Of a stretch of 64,000 nucleotides of DNA, positions 32,927-44,500 are shown one piece after another. Under the pieces are notes generated by a model. The model was given only the letters and a program-made list of their open reading frames with translations, had not been told where the DNA came from and did no database searches. The DNA is from Cyanophora paradoxa (taxonomy: Eukaryota; Glaucocystophyceae; Cyanophorales; Cyanophoraceae): contig QPMI01000499.1 in assembly GCA_004431415.1 (NCBI GenBank), positions 1-64,000 on the forward strand, in the 5' to 3' direction. The translations under genes and the position numbers were made by a program. Within the stretch, counting starts at the first letter, position 1. Every line of letters starts with the position of its first letter.

Positions 32927-35489
32927 CTAACGATTCATTTTACATCGCTCCGTCTCTCCCTCGTTCGGCTTCTCTCCATCAGATGACCGGGCGACCCCAT
33001 CCGGTCTCCTCCCGCGTCGCCCTTGTACCTGTACCCCCATCCGCTTCAGTCGAAGCGAATCGAAGTGGGGCGAATCGCCCCTCTCGCACGCGCCTTTGCC
33101 GGGCTGCGCGTCGCCGGTGGCCGGGCGGGCGACGGCGCCGGCGCCAGCCCAGTGGGAGGTCCGCACGACGGCGCCGAGCGGGAGGCGGGAGCGGAGCCGC
33201 TCGGCGGCGGCGGGGGTCACCCGCGTGCACTCCCGCACGTCGACGCAGGCGAGGGGCGGACCCAAAGCGTCCACCCCCGCGTCCGTGAGGCGCACGCCCG
33301 CCGCGTTGAGGAGGCGGAGGCGCGGCAGGGCGCCCGCCGCGGCCGCCACGCCGCCGTCCGTCAGAAGGCGGCAGCTGCTCACCTCCAGCTCCTCCAGCTC
33401 CTACTCGCGTACCCCCAAGTCAGCTGCAGTCAGCCCAGGCTTGCCCTGGCCTCGATCCTCCTCTTCGAAACGGACGCACGGGGCAGCCGCGGGCGACGGC
33501 AGCGAGTCCCTCGTCGGAGAGCTCGCCCACGAAGGAAAGGACGAGCCGCCGGAGCCGCCGGCACCGCGCCACGGCCCCCGCCGCCTCGTCCGTCAGCCGC
33601 GCGCAGCTGCGTGCGCACGGAGCTCGGGGGGTACGCGATTACGCGGGGGTACGGCGTTCGCGCCTGTAGAGGTTCAGGCGCTCGAGGGAATCGGCGAGGG
33701 GCTCGATCCCCGCGGCCAGGGCGCCGTCGCTCAGCAGCCGGATGTTCGAGAGGTCCAGGTCCTGGGGGGGATGGGGAACGCGCGCGGGCGATGAGTGGGA
33801 AGAAACCGAACGGGGGTACGTCTTCACGCGCACGGTAACGGAGCGGAGGCCGGAGCCCAGGGCCTGCGCGGGGAGTGGGCGGGGCGGGGCGGGGCGGGCG
33901 GGGCGGGTCAGGGATGGGTACAGAGAACGAGAAACGAAAGAGCGGCGCACCCGGACCGACTCGTCGGTGAGGCGGCAGCAGAAGCCGATGCGAAGCGAGC
34001 GGACGTTGGGGCACTGTGGCGCCGTCGCGCGGTCTCAGTGGAAGCTAAGAGAAGAGTCCGCGGGGGCCGGGTCGGGGCGGGGCGGGGCCCGGGCGGGCCT
34101 TGTCGGCGATGCAGCGGGGACCGTTGTCGGAGACCTTCTCGCAGCGGAGGATGTCGAGCTCGGCAAGGCGGGGGCCCACCAGCATCGCCACGTGCAGCAG
34201 CGCCCTGCAAAGGGACTTCAGGGCGAGGCGGCGGGCGGACCGGGCCGGAGGGGGGCGCACCGGCTGGTGAGCTCGCGGCAGCCGGCCATGCGGACCGTGT
34301 GCAGGGACTTGCAGCGCTGCCCCAGCTGGAGGACGTCCGATCGGCTGGCAGCTGGAGGGGTGGGGGGTACGCGCTCACCGCCTGGACGCCCGTGTCCGTG
34401 AAGTTATCATTCCTGCCGGCCCGTCAACTTAACTTCGGGGGCTAGATTTCGGCGCGGGGCCCGGCATGCACCAGCCGATGTCGATCTCCTCGATGTCGGG
34501 GCAGCAGACGGCGGCCTGCCGGCGGGGGTACGAGGTGAAGGTCCGAGAGGGGGGTACGAGACGCGACTCACTGCGCCGAGGGACTGGTCGGTGAGCTTCG
34601 GGATGTTGTGCAGGGAGAGGGAGCGAAGGGCGGGGCAGGCCTTCAGGAGGGGTATCGCGCCGGCGTCCGAGACCATGCGGCAGCCGGCGAGCGAGAGGCG
34701 CCGCAGCGGCGGCGGCGCGGCCGAGAGGTCCTTCAGCAGCGCGTCCGTCACCTGCGCCGCGCGGGTTCGAATCCGGAAGGGAGGGACTTTCGGCGCGGCG
34801 GGCCTGGCACTCGTCCAGGATCAAATCCTGCAGGTCGGAGGCCGTCTGGAGGACGTAGGAGAGCGACTTGGGAGTTACGGCGCGCAGGCCCGCCAGAGAG
34901 AGCTCCTGCGAAGGGTCCGTTCAGGGGGCGGCCGCAGCGGGCAAGCGCGCGGCGGGCCGCGCCTCGAGGCACACGCAGTTGCGCAGGGCGAAAACGCCAG
35001 CATCTGCGGGGGCGATTCAGAGGGCGGACGCAACTAGTTCGTATTCAAATGTACGCGCCCGTCACTTCCGCGGCGCCGTCCAGGCGCAGCCGCTTGAGCG
35101 CGGGGCCCAGCGCACGCCCCAACGCCATCACAGCGGCGTCGCCAATCTGCGGGCAGTCCCTCAGCTCGATGTCCTCCAGCTGCTGCGCCGTCTCCACGAG
35201 GTGCTCGACGTCTGGGTTAAGGAGCTCCCGCGCGCCGGACAGGTCCACGGCGGTGAGCGTCGGGCATGCCACGAGCGCATCCAGAATGGGGCGGACCTGC
35301 GCGTACGCATCCAGAGCTATTAAGCGCCAGCGACGCGTACGCATCACAAACCTCGTATGGGAAGTCCCGCTCGAGGGCCGCGCGCTGGCCGTCGACGAGC
35401 AGCGCCTCGGCCTCTTCTCGCGTCCAGGCGCGGGCTTCAAAACGAATTACGCCGCCCGTCGCCATGTCGAAGCTGCACGAAGCCGCCAT
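32927..35489 (-). CDS. AMN1-type leucine-rich repeat protein
   Basis: Starts at ATG 35489 ('MAASCSFDMATGGVIRFEAR'). A ladder of AMN1/FBXL-type LRRs follows: 'LTAVDLSGARELLNPDVEHL', 'LEDIELRDCPQIGDAAVMAL', 'LRRLSLAGCRMVSDAGAIPL', 'LRSLSLHNIPKLTDQSLGAV', 'IEEIDIGWCM', 'LAELDILRCEKVSDNG', 'VRSLRIGFCCRLTDESV' and 'LVLSFVGELSDEGLAAVA'. The end is 'ELEVSSCRLLTDGGVAAAAG..VDVRECTRVTP' and a basic tail. The Cys-containing 'C..LTD.G' repeats are typical of FBXL adaptors and AMN1. I see no clear F-box at the N-terminus. Introns begin GTACCC or GTGCG. Role in ubiquitylation or mitotic exit is only an inference. Confidence 0.78.
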
Positions 35490-35790
35490 ATGAACGACGG
35501 CGCCTTGCTGGCTGCAGTGCCGCTTCCGTTGGAGCTTGTTCGATGCTCCAAACTCAGCTAAATTAGCTGCTGCTGCTTCAATCAGCGGCGCTTGAAGCGC
35601 TTGTGAGGGGTACAGGACTTCAACGAGCTCCGACCCGAAGCCGGACCTGGCAGGCGTGGGGGGCGAGCAGAGAGATTGGGTGACGTCGTGGTCGTGGCGC
35701 CTTTAGCGTGCGATGTGCCCCGAACTATTGCGCGGTCACGTCGCGGAAGTTTCGATGCTGTGATGTCCCCTGATCTCTGATCGTGCTTCG

Positions 35791-37858
35791 ATGGAAAAGA
35801 AGGCCGCTGGCGAGAGGCAACACTGCTCCAGCGGCTGCGGCCGGCCCGCGGCCGCCGTCGACCTCCTTGAGGCAGTGGCAGCATCGCGGCGAACCCATGT
35901 CGCCCTCGCTGCGCTGGCAGCTGCAATTTTTATTCTACCCACACTGGTGCGGCTTGCGTCTCGCGAACACCGTGCGCGGCTCGGACCTAACTAACCTCCG
36001 CCTCCATGTACACAGGTCGGCGTTGATGATGGCGGGATCGTGCGGGCTGGCTTCGTGGGCTTGCTCGCGGGAGGACTCGGCGCCCTTCTGCTGCTGCGCT
36101 TCCTGCCCGTCGAGCTCCTCCTCGGGCCGCAGCAGGTCCGCGCGGGAGCTCCTTGTCCCTTGGTGTTGCGAGCCGCTGAGCGGGCGCGCGCAGGCCCAGC
36201 AACGGGCTCGCGCGGGAGCAAGCGATGCGAAATACCGGAACGAGGCGGGCAGGAGAGAGAACGGCGACCCGGCGGGCAAGCCCCCGCGCGCGAAACCTCG
36301 CGACGGGGCGGCGCGCGGCGGGGCGGAGGACGATGCCCGCGCCGCGGAAGGCGGGCGGGAGGTGAAGGGACCCGACGGGAAGCCTGTGGACGAGGACGAG
36401 GCGTGGATCCAGGCGGTTAAGCAGGTCGTCAAGTTCGCGCGCGCCGAGGCCGGCCGCGCGCGCCTCAGCGCGCCCGGCCGCTCGTACAACGCCGCGGAGC
36501 TGCGTGCGGCCGCCGCGAGGGCCGTGGTGGTCGCCGCAAGGGCGGCGGGGCGGGAGGCGCAGGGATTGCCGCCGCCCGCGCCGCCGCCGATCCCGGCGGG
36601 CGGCCTGGTCAACGTGCGCCACCTCAACATGCACGGGGACGTGGCCATCAAGGCCCGCCGCGATCGGGCGCCGCGGGACGGGGGGACCGGCTTAGCGTCC
36701 CCGCCGCTGCCGCCGCCTCCGGGCCCCGTCAACGGCGGCAGCATCGCCGGGACGGAGTCGCCTGGCCGCGCCCCGAGCGAATCGTGCGCGGCGCCAACGC
36801 TTTCGCCCTCTCTATTCGCTCCGCTGCGCGTACGTGCTGACCGGGGAGCCGTCCGGCCGGCCGGCCGCTAGGAGCGACCCGATGTCAGAGCAGCTGCGGG
36901 ATCGCCGCGACAGCGTCGCGTCGTCGGCGGCGAGCGTTGTCGCGCGGGCCCTCTCCCGCCAGTCCTCCTTCACCATGGAGCCCGCGGAGCCTGCTTCGTT
37001 CTCCCAGGTACCCGGCCAGCCATCAGATAGATAGCTGGCTCCCTTGTGCCTGACGTGCTTGCTTGCTTGCGTCTCCCCTCGCAGGCGCGGGTGCGGGCTA
37101 TCCAGCAGGACGTGCACCGCGAGATCGCGACGGCGACGGCGCGGCTCTTCGCGGCGTCCGGCGGCGCCTCGTGCCCCCGCTGCCTCTCCTTCCCCGTCAA
37201 CTACTTTGCGAAGCAGAAGGAGGAGCCGGAGGAGCGCCGCCCCGTGCGGCCCCGCTCCTCCTCCATGCCCTACACGGGGGCCCCCCAGCCACTCGCGTAC
37301 CCCCCCGAGCCCCGCGTGGAAACCGTCGACGAGGCGGACCCCGACTGCTGCGTCGAGGAGGGCGAGTGCGACGGCTGCGATGAAAGCAAGGAGGGCGGCG
37401 AGTGCGGCGGCTGCGGCGAAAGCAAAGAGGGCGGCGAGTGCGACGGCTGCGGCGAAAGCAAGGAGGGCGGAGGGTGCGGCCGCAGACAGGGGCCTGCGCC
37501 CCCCACGCCGATGCACTCCCCCGCCGTGCGGGACCCGGGTACGCGGGCGTTCTTCGGGGACGACTACCCCTCTCCCGGCGCGTCGCGCGTACCCCCGACG
37601 CCCATGCACTCCCCGGCCGTCCCGGAGGGGGGCATCCAGGCCTTCTTTGCCGGCGGCTCGTGCCCTTCCTCTCCCTCCCCCGCACCGCCGAACCCTTCCG
37701 ACGGCGCCGACGCCGCCGCCTCCCCCTCCTCCTCCTCGGGGCTGGCCGGCATAGTTTTGGACCCGGAGGGCGCCGGCGGCCGCGGGGGCCTCTTCGGACG
37801 GCTCGCGCACTCCTGCGCACACGGCCGCCCCTGCGCCGTCCCCGCCCCCGGCGCCTGA
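35791..37858 (+). CDS. Two-TM protein with C-terminal Cys-rich repeats, unknown function
   Basis: Not recognised. Starts 'MEKKAAGERQHCSSGCG'. A first hydrophobic segment 'THVALAALAAAIFILPTL' joins through a phase-0 GTGCGG intron to 'VGVDDGGIVRAG', then a second hydrophobic segment 'FVGLLAGGLGALLLLRFLPV'. The next intron (GTCCGC..CGCAG) leads to an Arg/Ala-rich, probably helical domain ('DEDEAWIQAVKQVVKFARAE', 'YNAAELRAAAARAVVVAARA'). A Ser-rich stretch is followed by 'ASCPRCLSFPVNYF' and then a tandem Cys repeat (about 37335-37490) with the core 'EGGECDGCGESK' in four versions. Two copies of 'PPTPMHSPAV' come next. It ends '..CAVPAPGA' at 37858. The repeated CxxC units could bind a metal; this is untested. 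Downstream exon 37086-37858 is uninterrupted. Confidence 0.65.
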
Positions 37859-38312
37859 CCCGGGCCGCCTCTCCTTCTCTCCCCCCGTTCCCCCTCCCGG
37901 GTTTCTTTCAAGCGGGTTTTTCTCATATGCATCCACATCGGATGCCGACTTTTTCGTGTGCCTCTCTGATTGCATCGCCCAATCGATATCATCCTCGATC
38001 CAGTTTTCATGCAGTATACATGTCGCTCCTCTAGTCCTCGATATATTGGGTACTGAACTGTAGTTGCACCTGGCGCCTTCAATGTTTCAACGTAGTAGTA
38101 TACTAGTACTATAGCTAGTGTATACCCCCCGCGGAAGTGTATGTGCAAATTAAACGTACATTTACATGCGTATGTACAAGCGGACGCGCGCGTAGGCCGT
38201 CCAAGAGTGTCGACGCCGGATCCGCAGGCGCCGCGGCGGTCGACGTCGATCGCGACGTTGCGGAGCGCGCGCGCGCCGCCAGGCGCCGGCCGCGTCCGCG
38301 GGGGCCCGGGGG
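37859..38312. other. Intergenic region, convergent gene ends
   Basis: Lies between two gene 3' ends. AT-richer patch 38035-38170 with 'TATACTAGTACTATAGCTAGTGTATA'-type inverted sequence. No ORF supported. Confidence 0.5.
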
Positions 38313-39856
38313 CTACCGGGACAGGGGCGCGCGGTGGACGTCCTTGTAAATGATGTACCGGGAGCGGCTCTGCGGGGCCCGGGCGCTCAGGGGTACGGAG
38401 ATAATGAGAGGAACGTTCAGGAGGGTGCTGGGGTACCTTGCCGAGGGCGGCGTACCACTGGGGAACGTACGGCCCCATCCAGATGACGTCGCCCGCCGTC
38501 ACGGGGTACCAGTCGTCTCCTAGACTGGAGGGGTACGCGTCGGCGTCGGCGACAAAGGGGGGTAGCTCAAAAGCTCGAAGCGCAGCGAAGGGGGGGTACC
38601 GATAGATGCCCTCGCCCTCGAGGAGGAGGAGGCCGTGCTCGTGGTAGTGTACCTCCTTGATCGCCAGGTACTCCCCCGGCTGCGGGGGGTACGCGTTCGG
38701 TTGGTTGGGGGGTACGCCTCCAGCGGCAGGTTCGGGGATAGAGGTACGAACGTTGAAATCCATGACGTGGACGTTGAAATCGTACGCCGGCTCGACGGGG
38801 AGCAGCTTCCGTAGGATGAAGTACTCCCCTGGGGGCAGAAAAGACTCGACGTCGGACGGGTACGGGATAGAGCGCGGATGCGATGAATGTTAATGTACCC
38901 GGGACGACCTTGCCCTCGAAGTCGCGCTCGTGGCCGACGATGACGCGCGGGTTGCCGCCGGGCAGCGGCGCGTGCGTCCGCTCGTACACGAGGACCTGTA
39001 CCCCCCCGGCCGTTCCGTTTCAGGTCGGAGAGCCCCGCAAAGGGGGTACGTGTACGCGCGCGGACCGAGGCGACGCCCTCGGCGGCGAGGTTAAAATTAG
39101 AGTCCGGGGGGAGGTAGCAGAAGGCGCCCGGGCCCTCCAGCCTCGTCTGGTTCTGCGTTCCGGCCTGAAGGAGGGGGCGCGGCGGGCGGGGCGTCAGCTT
39201 CTCGAGGTCAGGCGCTCCGTGCTCGGCGGGTCGGAGCCTCGGGGCGACCTTGAAGAGGCTACCCCCGGAGGAGAAAGAGAGGGCCAGAGAGCCGCTGAGG
39301 ACGTACACGAAGCGCTCGGCGCCGGCCGGCATCCAGTTCGTGTACCCGCCGTCCTCCAGCGTCGCCACGTACATCAGGAACTGCGCGCCCATCGCTGCGG
39401 GCGCGAAGGTCAGCCGGGGCGGAGCGGCGGCGTTTCAGCGGGCGCGGGCATGCACCGGGGGAGATGTACACCACCGCCGACGTCTTGGTCCAGCCCGGAA
39501 GCGGGGCGCCGACGCGGCTCTCGGGCGTAACGAGCGCGTAGTCCCTACTGGGGCCGTCGGCAGCACGCGGCGGGGCGGGCGGCCCGCGCCTGGCCGGCGG
39601 CGGCGCGCGCACCGGCGGACGACGCTACGGGTGTAGCCGGGCAGCGCCGTGATGGGACGCGGCACGTGCGTGATGTGGGAGGTCAGCGGGTCATAGTTCG
39701 CAGCCTGGCCGAACGCTTCGTGGCCCGGATAGGCAGTCTCTGCCCGCGGCGTTAGGCGGCCGGCCGCTGCGGCAGGAGCGCCGGAAACGCACCCGCGTTG
39801 GCCGAGGCCGAAAGAACTAGCACGGCGGACAGGAGGAGCCCGAGCAACCGCTCCAT
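38313..39856 (-). CDS. (S)-ureidoglycine aminohydrolase, secretory-pathway targeted
   Basis: A double-cupin enzyme of purine (allantoin) catabolism that converts (S)-ureidoglycine to (S)-ureidoglycolate and ammonia. The start 'MERLLGLLLSAVLVLSASANA' is a clear signal peptide, joined in frame across a GTGCGT intron to 'ETAYPGHEAFGQAANYDPLT'. Family motifs follow: 'HITHVPRPITALPGYTRS', 'DYALVTPESRVGAPLPGWTK', 'MYVATLEDGGYTNWMPAGAERFVYVLSGSL' (split by me at ~39390-39290), 'FCYLPPDSNFNL' and 'LPGGNPRVIVGHE'. Then 'NVHVMDFNV', the metal-site cupin 'PGEYLAIKEVHYHEHGLLLLEG' (~38680-38610), and 'WYPVTAGDVIWMGPYVPQWYAALGK'. After the last GTACCC intron it ends 'SRSRYIIYKDVHRAPLSR', TAG at 38313-38315. 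In plants the enzyme is in the ER, which agrees with the signal peptide. Confidence 0.93.
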
Positions 39857-39894
39857 CGCACTTGAGCCGGGTATCACTATACCCAGTTGGCGAG
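39857..39894. promoter_or_regulatory. 38-bp divergent spacer
   Basis: The start codons of the ureidoglycine aminohydrolase (39856, minus) and the dehydratase (39895, plus) are only 38 bp apart. The spacer contains GTATCACTATACCC. Transcription start sites must overlap or lie inside the opposing gene. Confidence 0.5.
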
Positions 39895-40843
39895 ATGGCG
39901 GGCCCAGCAGCAGCCGGCGCGAAGCCGCCGCGCAAGCAGTCGCCCCTGACCAAGCTGTACCTCATCATATACAACCTGGGGATGGTCGGAGGCTGGGGAT
40001 ACCTGCTGTTCATCATGGCGAAGCACTTCTCGGAGAGCAAGGGCGAGATTGGCAACCTGTGGAAGAAGATCGAGATGCCCCTGAAGGTTCGCAAGGGCCT
40101 GCCACGTGCAGCGCGCTCCGCTCGGCCGCGCTACCGGCGCCAACCCGCGCGAGCAGATCTTCCAGACGGGGGCCGTTATGGAAGTGCTGCATGCGATGTT
40201 CGGCGTCGTCCGCAGCCCCGTCTTCACGACGGCGCTCCAGGTCGCGTCGCGCGTCGGCCTCGTCTGGGGCATCACCAACATCTCGACCGCGGTGCGGCGC
40301 CCCGCCCCGCGCCGCCGCCGCCGCCGCCCCCGCTCGCGTCGATCGATGCACACCTCATCTCGCGGCCGCACGGCTGACGCCCCGCGGCGCCTGGAAACAA
40401 TCAGGCCCAGACCTCGGGCTTCCTGGCGCTCATGGTCGGCTCCTGGAGCCTTGTGGAGGTCCCCCGCTACCTCTACTACGCCTGGGCAATCGTCGCGCAG
40501 GTCAGCTCGCTCGCTCGCTTGTCGCTCCTCCCGCCCGCCGCCCGCCCGCCCGCTGACCCCCCCGCAGGTCCCGTACCCGCTCCTGTGGCTTCGCTACTCG
40601 CTCTTCGCGATCCTGTACCCCACCGGCATCACCGGCGAGGTGATGTCGATCTGGGTGAGCCTGGAGACGCTCCAGAAGTTCACCAAGTTCGACCTGGTGC
40701 TCCCGAACGCGTACAACTTCTCCTTCTGCTACTACTACGCCGTGCTCTTCGCGCTCGCGACCTACATCCCCGGGTCGCCCACCATGTACAAGCACATGGC
40801 CGCCCAGCGCAAGAAGTACCTCGGCAAGCCTAAGACCGCGTAG
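39895..40843 (+). CDS. Very-long-chain 3-hydroxyacyl-CoA dehydratase (HACD/PAS2/PTPLA)
   Basis: Third step of ER fatty-acid elongation. Four exons keep frame: 39895-40086, 40157-40291, 40405-40500 and 40568-40843. Donors are GTTCGC, GTGCGG and GTCAGC. The sequence has the family signatures 'YLIIYNLGMVGGWGYLLF', 'FQTGAVMEVLHAMFGVVRSP', 'TALQVASRVGLVWG', 'GSWSLVEVPRYLYYAW' and 'YPLLWLRYSLFAILYPTGITGE'. The catalytic Tyr and Glu of PAS2/PHS1 correspond to 'RYLYYA..' and 'YPTGITGE'. The C-terminus 'KHMAAQRKKYLGKPKTA' carries a Lys-rich ER-retention type end. Length of about 230 residues and multiple TM segments fit the family. Confidence 0.95.
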
Positions 40844-41541
40844 TGCTAGCGCTAGCCGCTGAGCCGCCCCGCGTCTCGGCCCCGCCTCAGGCCTAGGCTT
40901 CTGGATTTGCAGTTCATTTCACTAGCTAGCTTTCGAATTCGGCGGTATTTGCCTCGCCGCGGGGCGCCGGGGCGCCGCTGCCCCTAACGACGTCAAGATC
41001 TACGCACACGGTATACGCTAGCTGTAGGCGGCACTACCCGTGCACATGGGCCCTGCCACTGGCTACCAGGGCTGGGGCGCGTTGACTAACGAACTTCGTT
41101 GTAACGGCGGCATCGAACGCCCTCTCGAACCTAGCACTAACAACGAATTAAAGCTGAAACAATGAGCCTCGGAGAGATACACTCTAGCCCTGTGACTCCA
41201 AGGAAAACCGTCTAGGCGGCTGTTACTGCTCTCAACGAAAGAAGAAAGAACGGAAACTAACAATTATTGATTCTACAAGTACAAGTTATTATACACCCTA
41301 GTTTTCGACCGCCAATCAAAAAACGCCACTACACACTGACCTGCATGTCGGAGCGAAACGCAAAAAGAACACTACACGAAAGCTAAGCTCAAAGAAGCGA
41401 AAGCGAAGCTGTACATGCAAAGGAGAAAGGGTGCCCGGCCCCCTTGGAGGCTGGCCACGGGTGGAATTTAGGGCGCCGCCGGCGGCTGTGCGGTCTGCGC
41501 CTTCGTCCCCCCTCGTCCACGGACCTCGCAGTCAGATCAAA
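40844..41541. other. Intergenic region, convergent gene ends
   Basis: About 700 bp. Contains GCTAGCGCTAGC just after the dehydratase stop, a GGCGCC-rich patch near 40965, and an A-rich stretch 41130-41420. No coding sequence recognised; this is the 3' flank of both neighbouring genes. Confidence 0.5.
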
Positions 41542-44500
41542 TCACCAGATCCAGCGGGCGGCGTGCGGGCCGCGGGTGCCGAGCTCCAAGCGGAAAGTGA
41601 CGCGGCGTCCGCCGCGCAGGGCGACAATCTGCACGCGGTCCCGCCACGCGTGCGCGTACAGCTGCCGGAAGGTTCGAATTTGAATTTGAATTCGAATTCG
41701 AATTCGAATTTGAATTCGATCGCACCGCGCGGCCGAGGTCCAGGCGCCCGCGGATTTCGGTCCCGTCGAACACGATGACGCGGTCCTGCGGCCGCAGCCC
41801 GCCCTCGAACGCGGCCGAGCCCTCCAGGACCTGAAAAGGGGGGTACGCGGTTCGGCGGGGGGTACGGACGGGGGAGGGGGGTGGGGGCGCACGTTACGGA
41901 TCGGGGCGCCGGGCGCGCGCGTCTCGTCGTGGTCTGCGGGGAAGGCGTGCGCTCAAAACGGTGCCGACGGGTACGCAAAAGGCGAAAACGCGTACCCGGG
42001 TCGACGGTGACGCCGAGGAACGGGTCGGAGAGCTTCTGGCGCCGCGTGAACACGTCCACGAGGCGCACGACCTGCGGGGGTACGTCAGCGTCGACGGCGT
42101 CCTCCGGGGGTACGCGAACGCGGAGGGAGGGGTACGCGCCTCGTCGGCGGAGAGAGCGAGGGAGACCTGGGAGAGGCTGGAGGGCCAGGTCTGGTGGGAC
42201 CCGAGCCCGGAGCGGATCGCGCTCTCCCGCTGCGAACGAAACGCTTGGGGGAGGGGGTACGAGGGGATGGAAGGGGAGGGGGTACCGAGATGCCGATGTG
42301 GTTGACGCCGACGACCTCGCCCCGCGAGTTGACGAGGGGCCCGCCTGAGTGAGGAGGGGGGCGAGGGGGTTAGGAGGGCGGAGGCACGGAGAGAGGGGGG
42401 CACGGCGCAGCGCGCTAGGCGAGCGCAGAGAGGCGGGAATCGGAGCTCCCACTCTAGTCGCCCCTCGAGCCGAGTCCCGGAGCGCGAATCGAAGCGCACC
42501 GGAATAGCCGCCCCTCTAGCCGCCCGTTCCCCTCTAGCCGCCCTCTAGCCGTCCCTAGCCGCCCCTCTAGCCGCACCGGAGTAGCCGCGCAGGATCGGCG
42601 CGTCGGTCGCCAGCACGCTCGCAGAGTGGCCCAGCCACATCTGGGGAGGGAGGGAAGCAGCGTTAGACGAAGGCGGAGGGTTCGTGGGCTGCTGCTGGGT
42701 TCGAGCGCGGGCCCGGGGCTAAATATAGCGCACCGTGTACCCGGGGAGGTTCGAGAGGACCATGCCCGAGCAGACCTGTGCACGCGCGCGGCTCGGCTCA
42801 ACTCGGCTCGGCTCGACGCTCAGCGAATTCGGTGGTGGTTTTCATTCTAGATCTCAGGAGCGATCGGATTCTATTCCCCCGGGGGTCTCCTGGCGACCCC
42901 GGCATCCCCCTTGCTCAACTACTGAGTTGGGATAGCTTCTAAACGTGGGAGCAGGCCTCCGAATGCATTGCGCATTGCGCGGGCCTCAGAATGTAAATGA
43001 GAGCGGAATGTATGGATGTGAGAGCGCACCGAGTTGGTGATGTCCTCGCGGTCGGGGTGCCGCACGGCGAAGACGCGGCGCGGGTCCGCCGTCCGCGCGA
43101 ACTCACTGCGGGGAGAGGGGTGAGGGGGAGGACGGGGAGGAGGGGGAGGAGGGCGGACGTGAAGGCCGAGCCCAGGCGGTCGTCCGAGTAGGACTCCGAG
43201 GGGAGGACGCCCTGCCGGAGATTCGAATTCGATCCGGGAGGAAGCGGAGATCGATCAAGGGGGGCCGCGGGGCCGGGGGGGTACCTTGCCGAGGAGGCGT
43301 GCGACGGGTACGGCGTCGGTGGCGGGCGGCGGGCTGGTCCCGATGCGGGCCGACTCCACCCAGGCCTGGCGGCGTGGAAGATAGTTAAAGGCAGAGGCAG
43401 AGGCCTGGGCCTAGGGTCGGGGGAGTCGGCGTAGGGGGTACCGGGAGGCGGCCGCCGGGGGTACAGGCGCGCAGGACGGCGAGGTCGCGCGCCGCGTCGG
43501 TGCCGATGATGCGGCAGGGCACCCGCACGCCCTGCGGCCCGCGGTCGGCGAGGGGCGGGTCAGAGACTCAGGGCGGGTAGCAGCTGTCGAAAACGAGGGG
43601 ACCTGGGTGTGGATGACGACCGTGCCGCCGGGCCCGGCGGCGGCCGCGACCACGTGCTGGCACGTCACGTCATCAGTTTCGACGGGTAAGACGCGAGCGC
43701 GCCGCAGCTCACCTGGCACGTCACCACGATGCCCCGCGCCCGGTCGTAGACCCACCTGCGCGCGGCTCGGCTCAGCTCAGCCGCCCCAGCCGGCTGGCCG
43801 GCCTGACTGTGCCCGGCCGCCCCACAAGGCTTCGCCGAGCGCACCCGGTGCCGGTGGACGAGGCGCCCTTGGAGCGTGAGCCCTTGGGGGCCTTGGCGGC
43901 GGCCGTGACCGTCACGACGGAGCGGAGGAGGCGCTCGGCGGCGCGCCGGTCCGCGATGCCGGCGCGCAGGAGGTCGTCCACGACCCGCCGCTCCTCCGCC
44001 GTCGCCCGCGGCTGCTCGAATCGGCTCAGATCAGATCTGATATGAGGTGACGCGATCAGATCCGATCGTACCTGGGGGTTCAGGGCGTCGAGCGCGAGGA
44101 TGAGGGTCATCGCCCAGAGAACGTTCATCTCGATGGTCGCGAGGACGCTCGGGTTCGTCTCGCGCGAGAGGAGGTACCCGGCGAGGCCCGAGGCCACGGC
44201 GGCGAGGCCCGAGGCCGTGCGGTTCGAGAAGGAGGACGAGGAGCCGCCCCCGGCCTCGCCCAGGGCCGAGCGGAGCTGCCAGACCACCGCGAAGAGCGCC
44301 AGGGACTCCAGCACGAGAGCGAGGCCGTGCCCCTCCGGCAGCGCGAGCCGCGCGATCCCCGCCACCTGCTCCGCCGCCGCCGCCGCCGCCGCGAGGGAAA
44401 GGGACGCCACAAGGGGAGCGCTCAGCGGGAGAACGTTGACCGCGGCCGGCGCCGGCGCCGGCACCGGCATTCTGCGGGGCGCGCGGAAGCTTTGGTCCGA

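Noticed and set aside
36000-36750. Minus-strand open frames opposite the two-TM protein
   Set aside because: The plus-strand exons have consistent splice joins and hydrophobic segments; the minus frames are only shadows.
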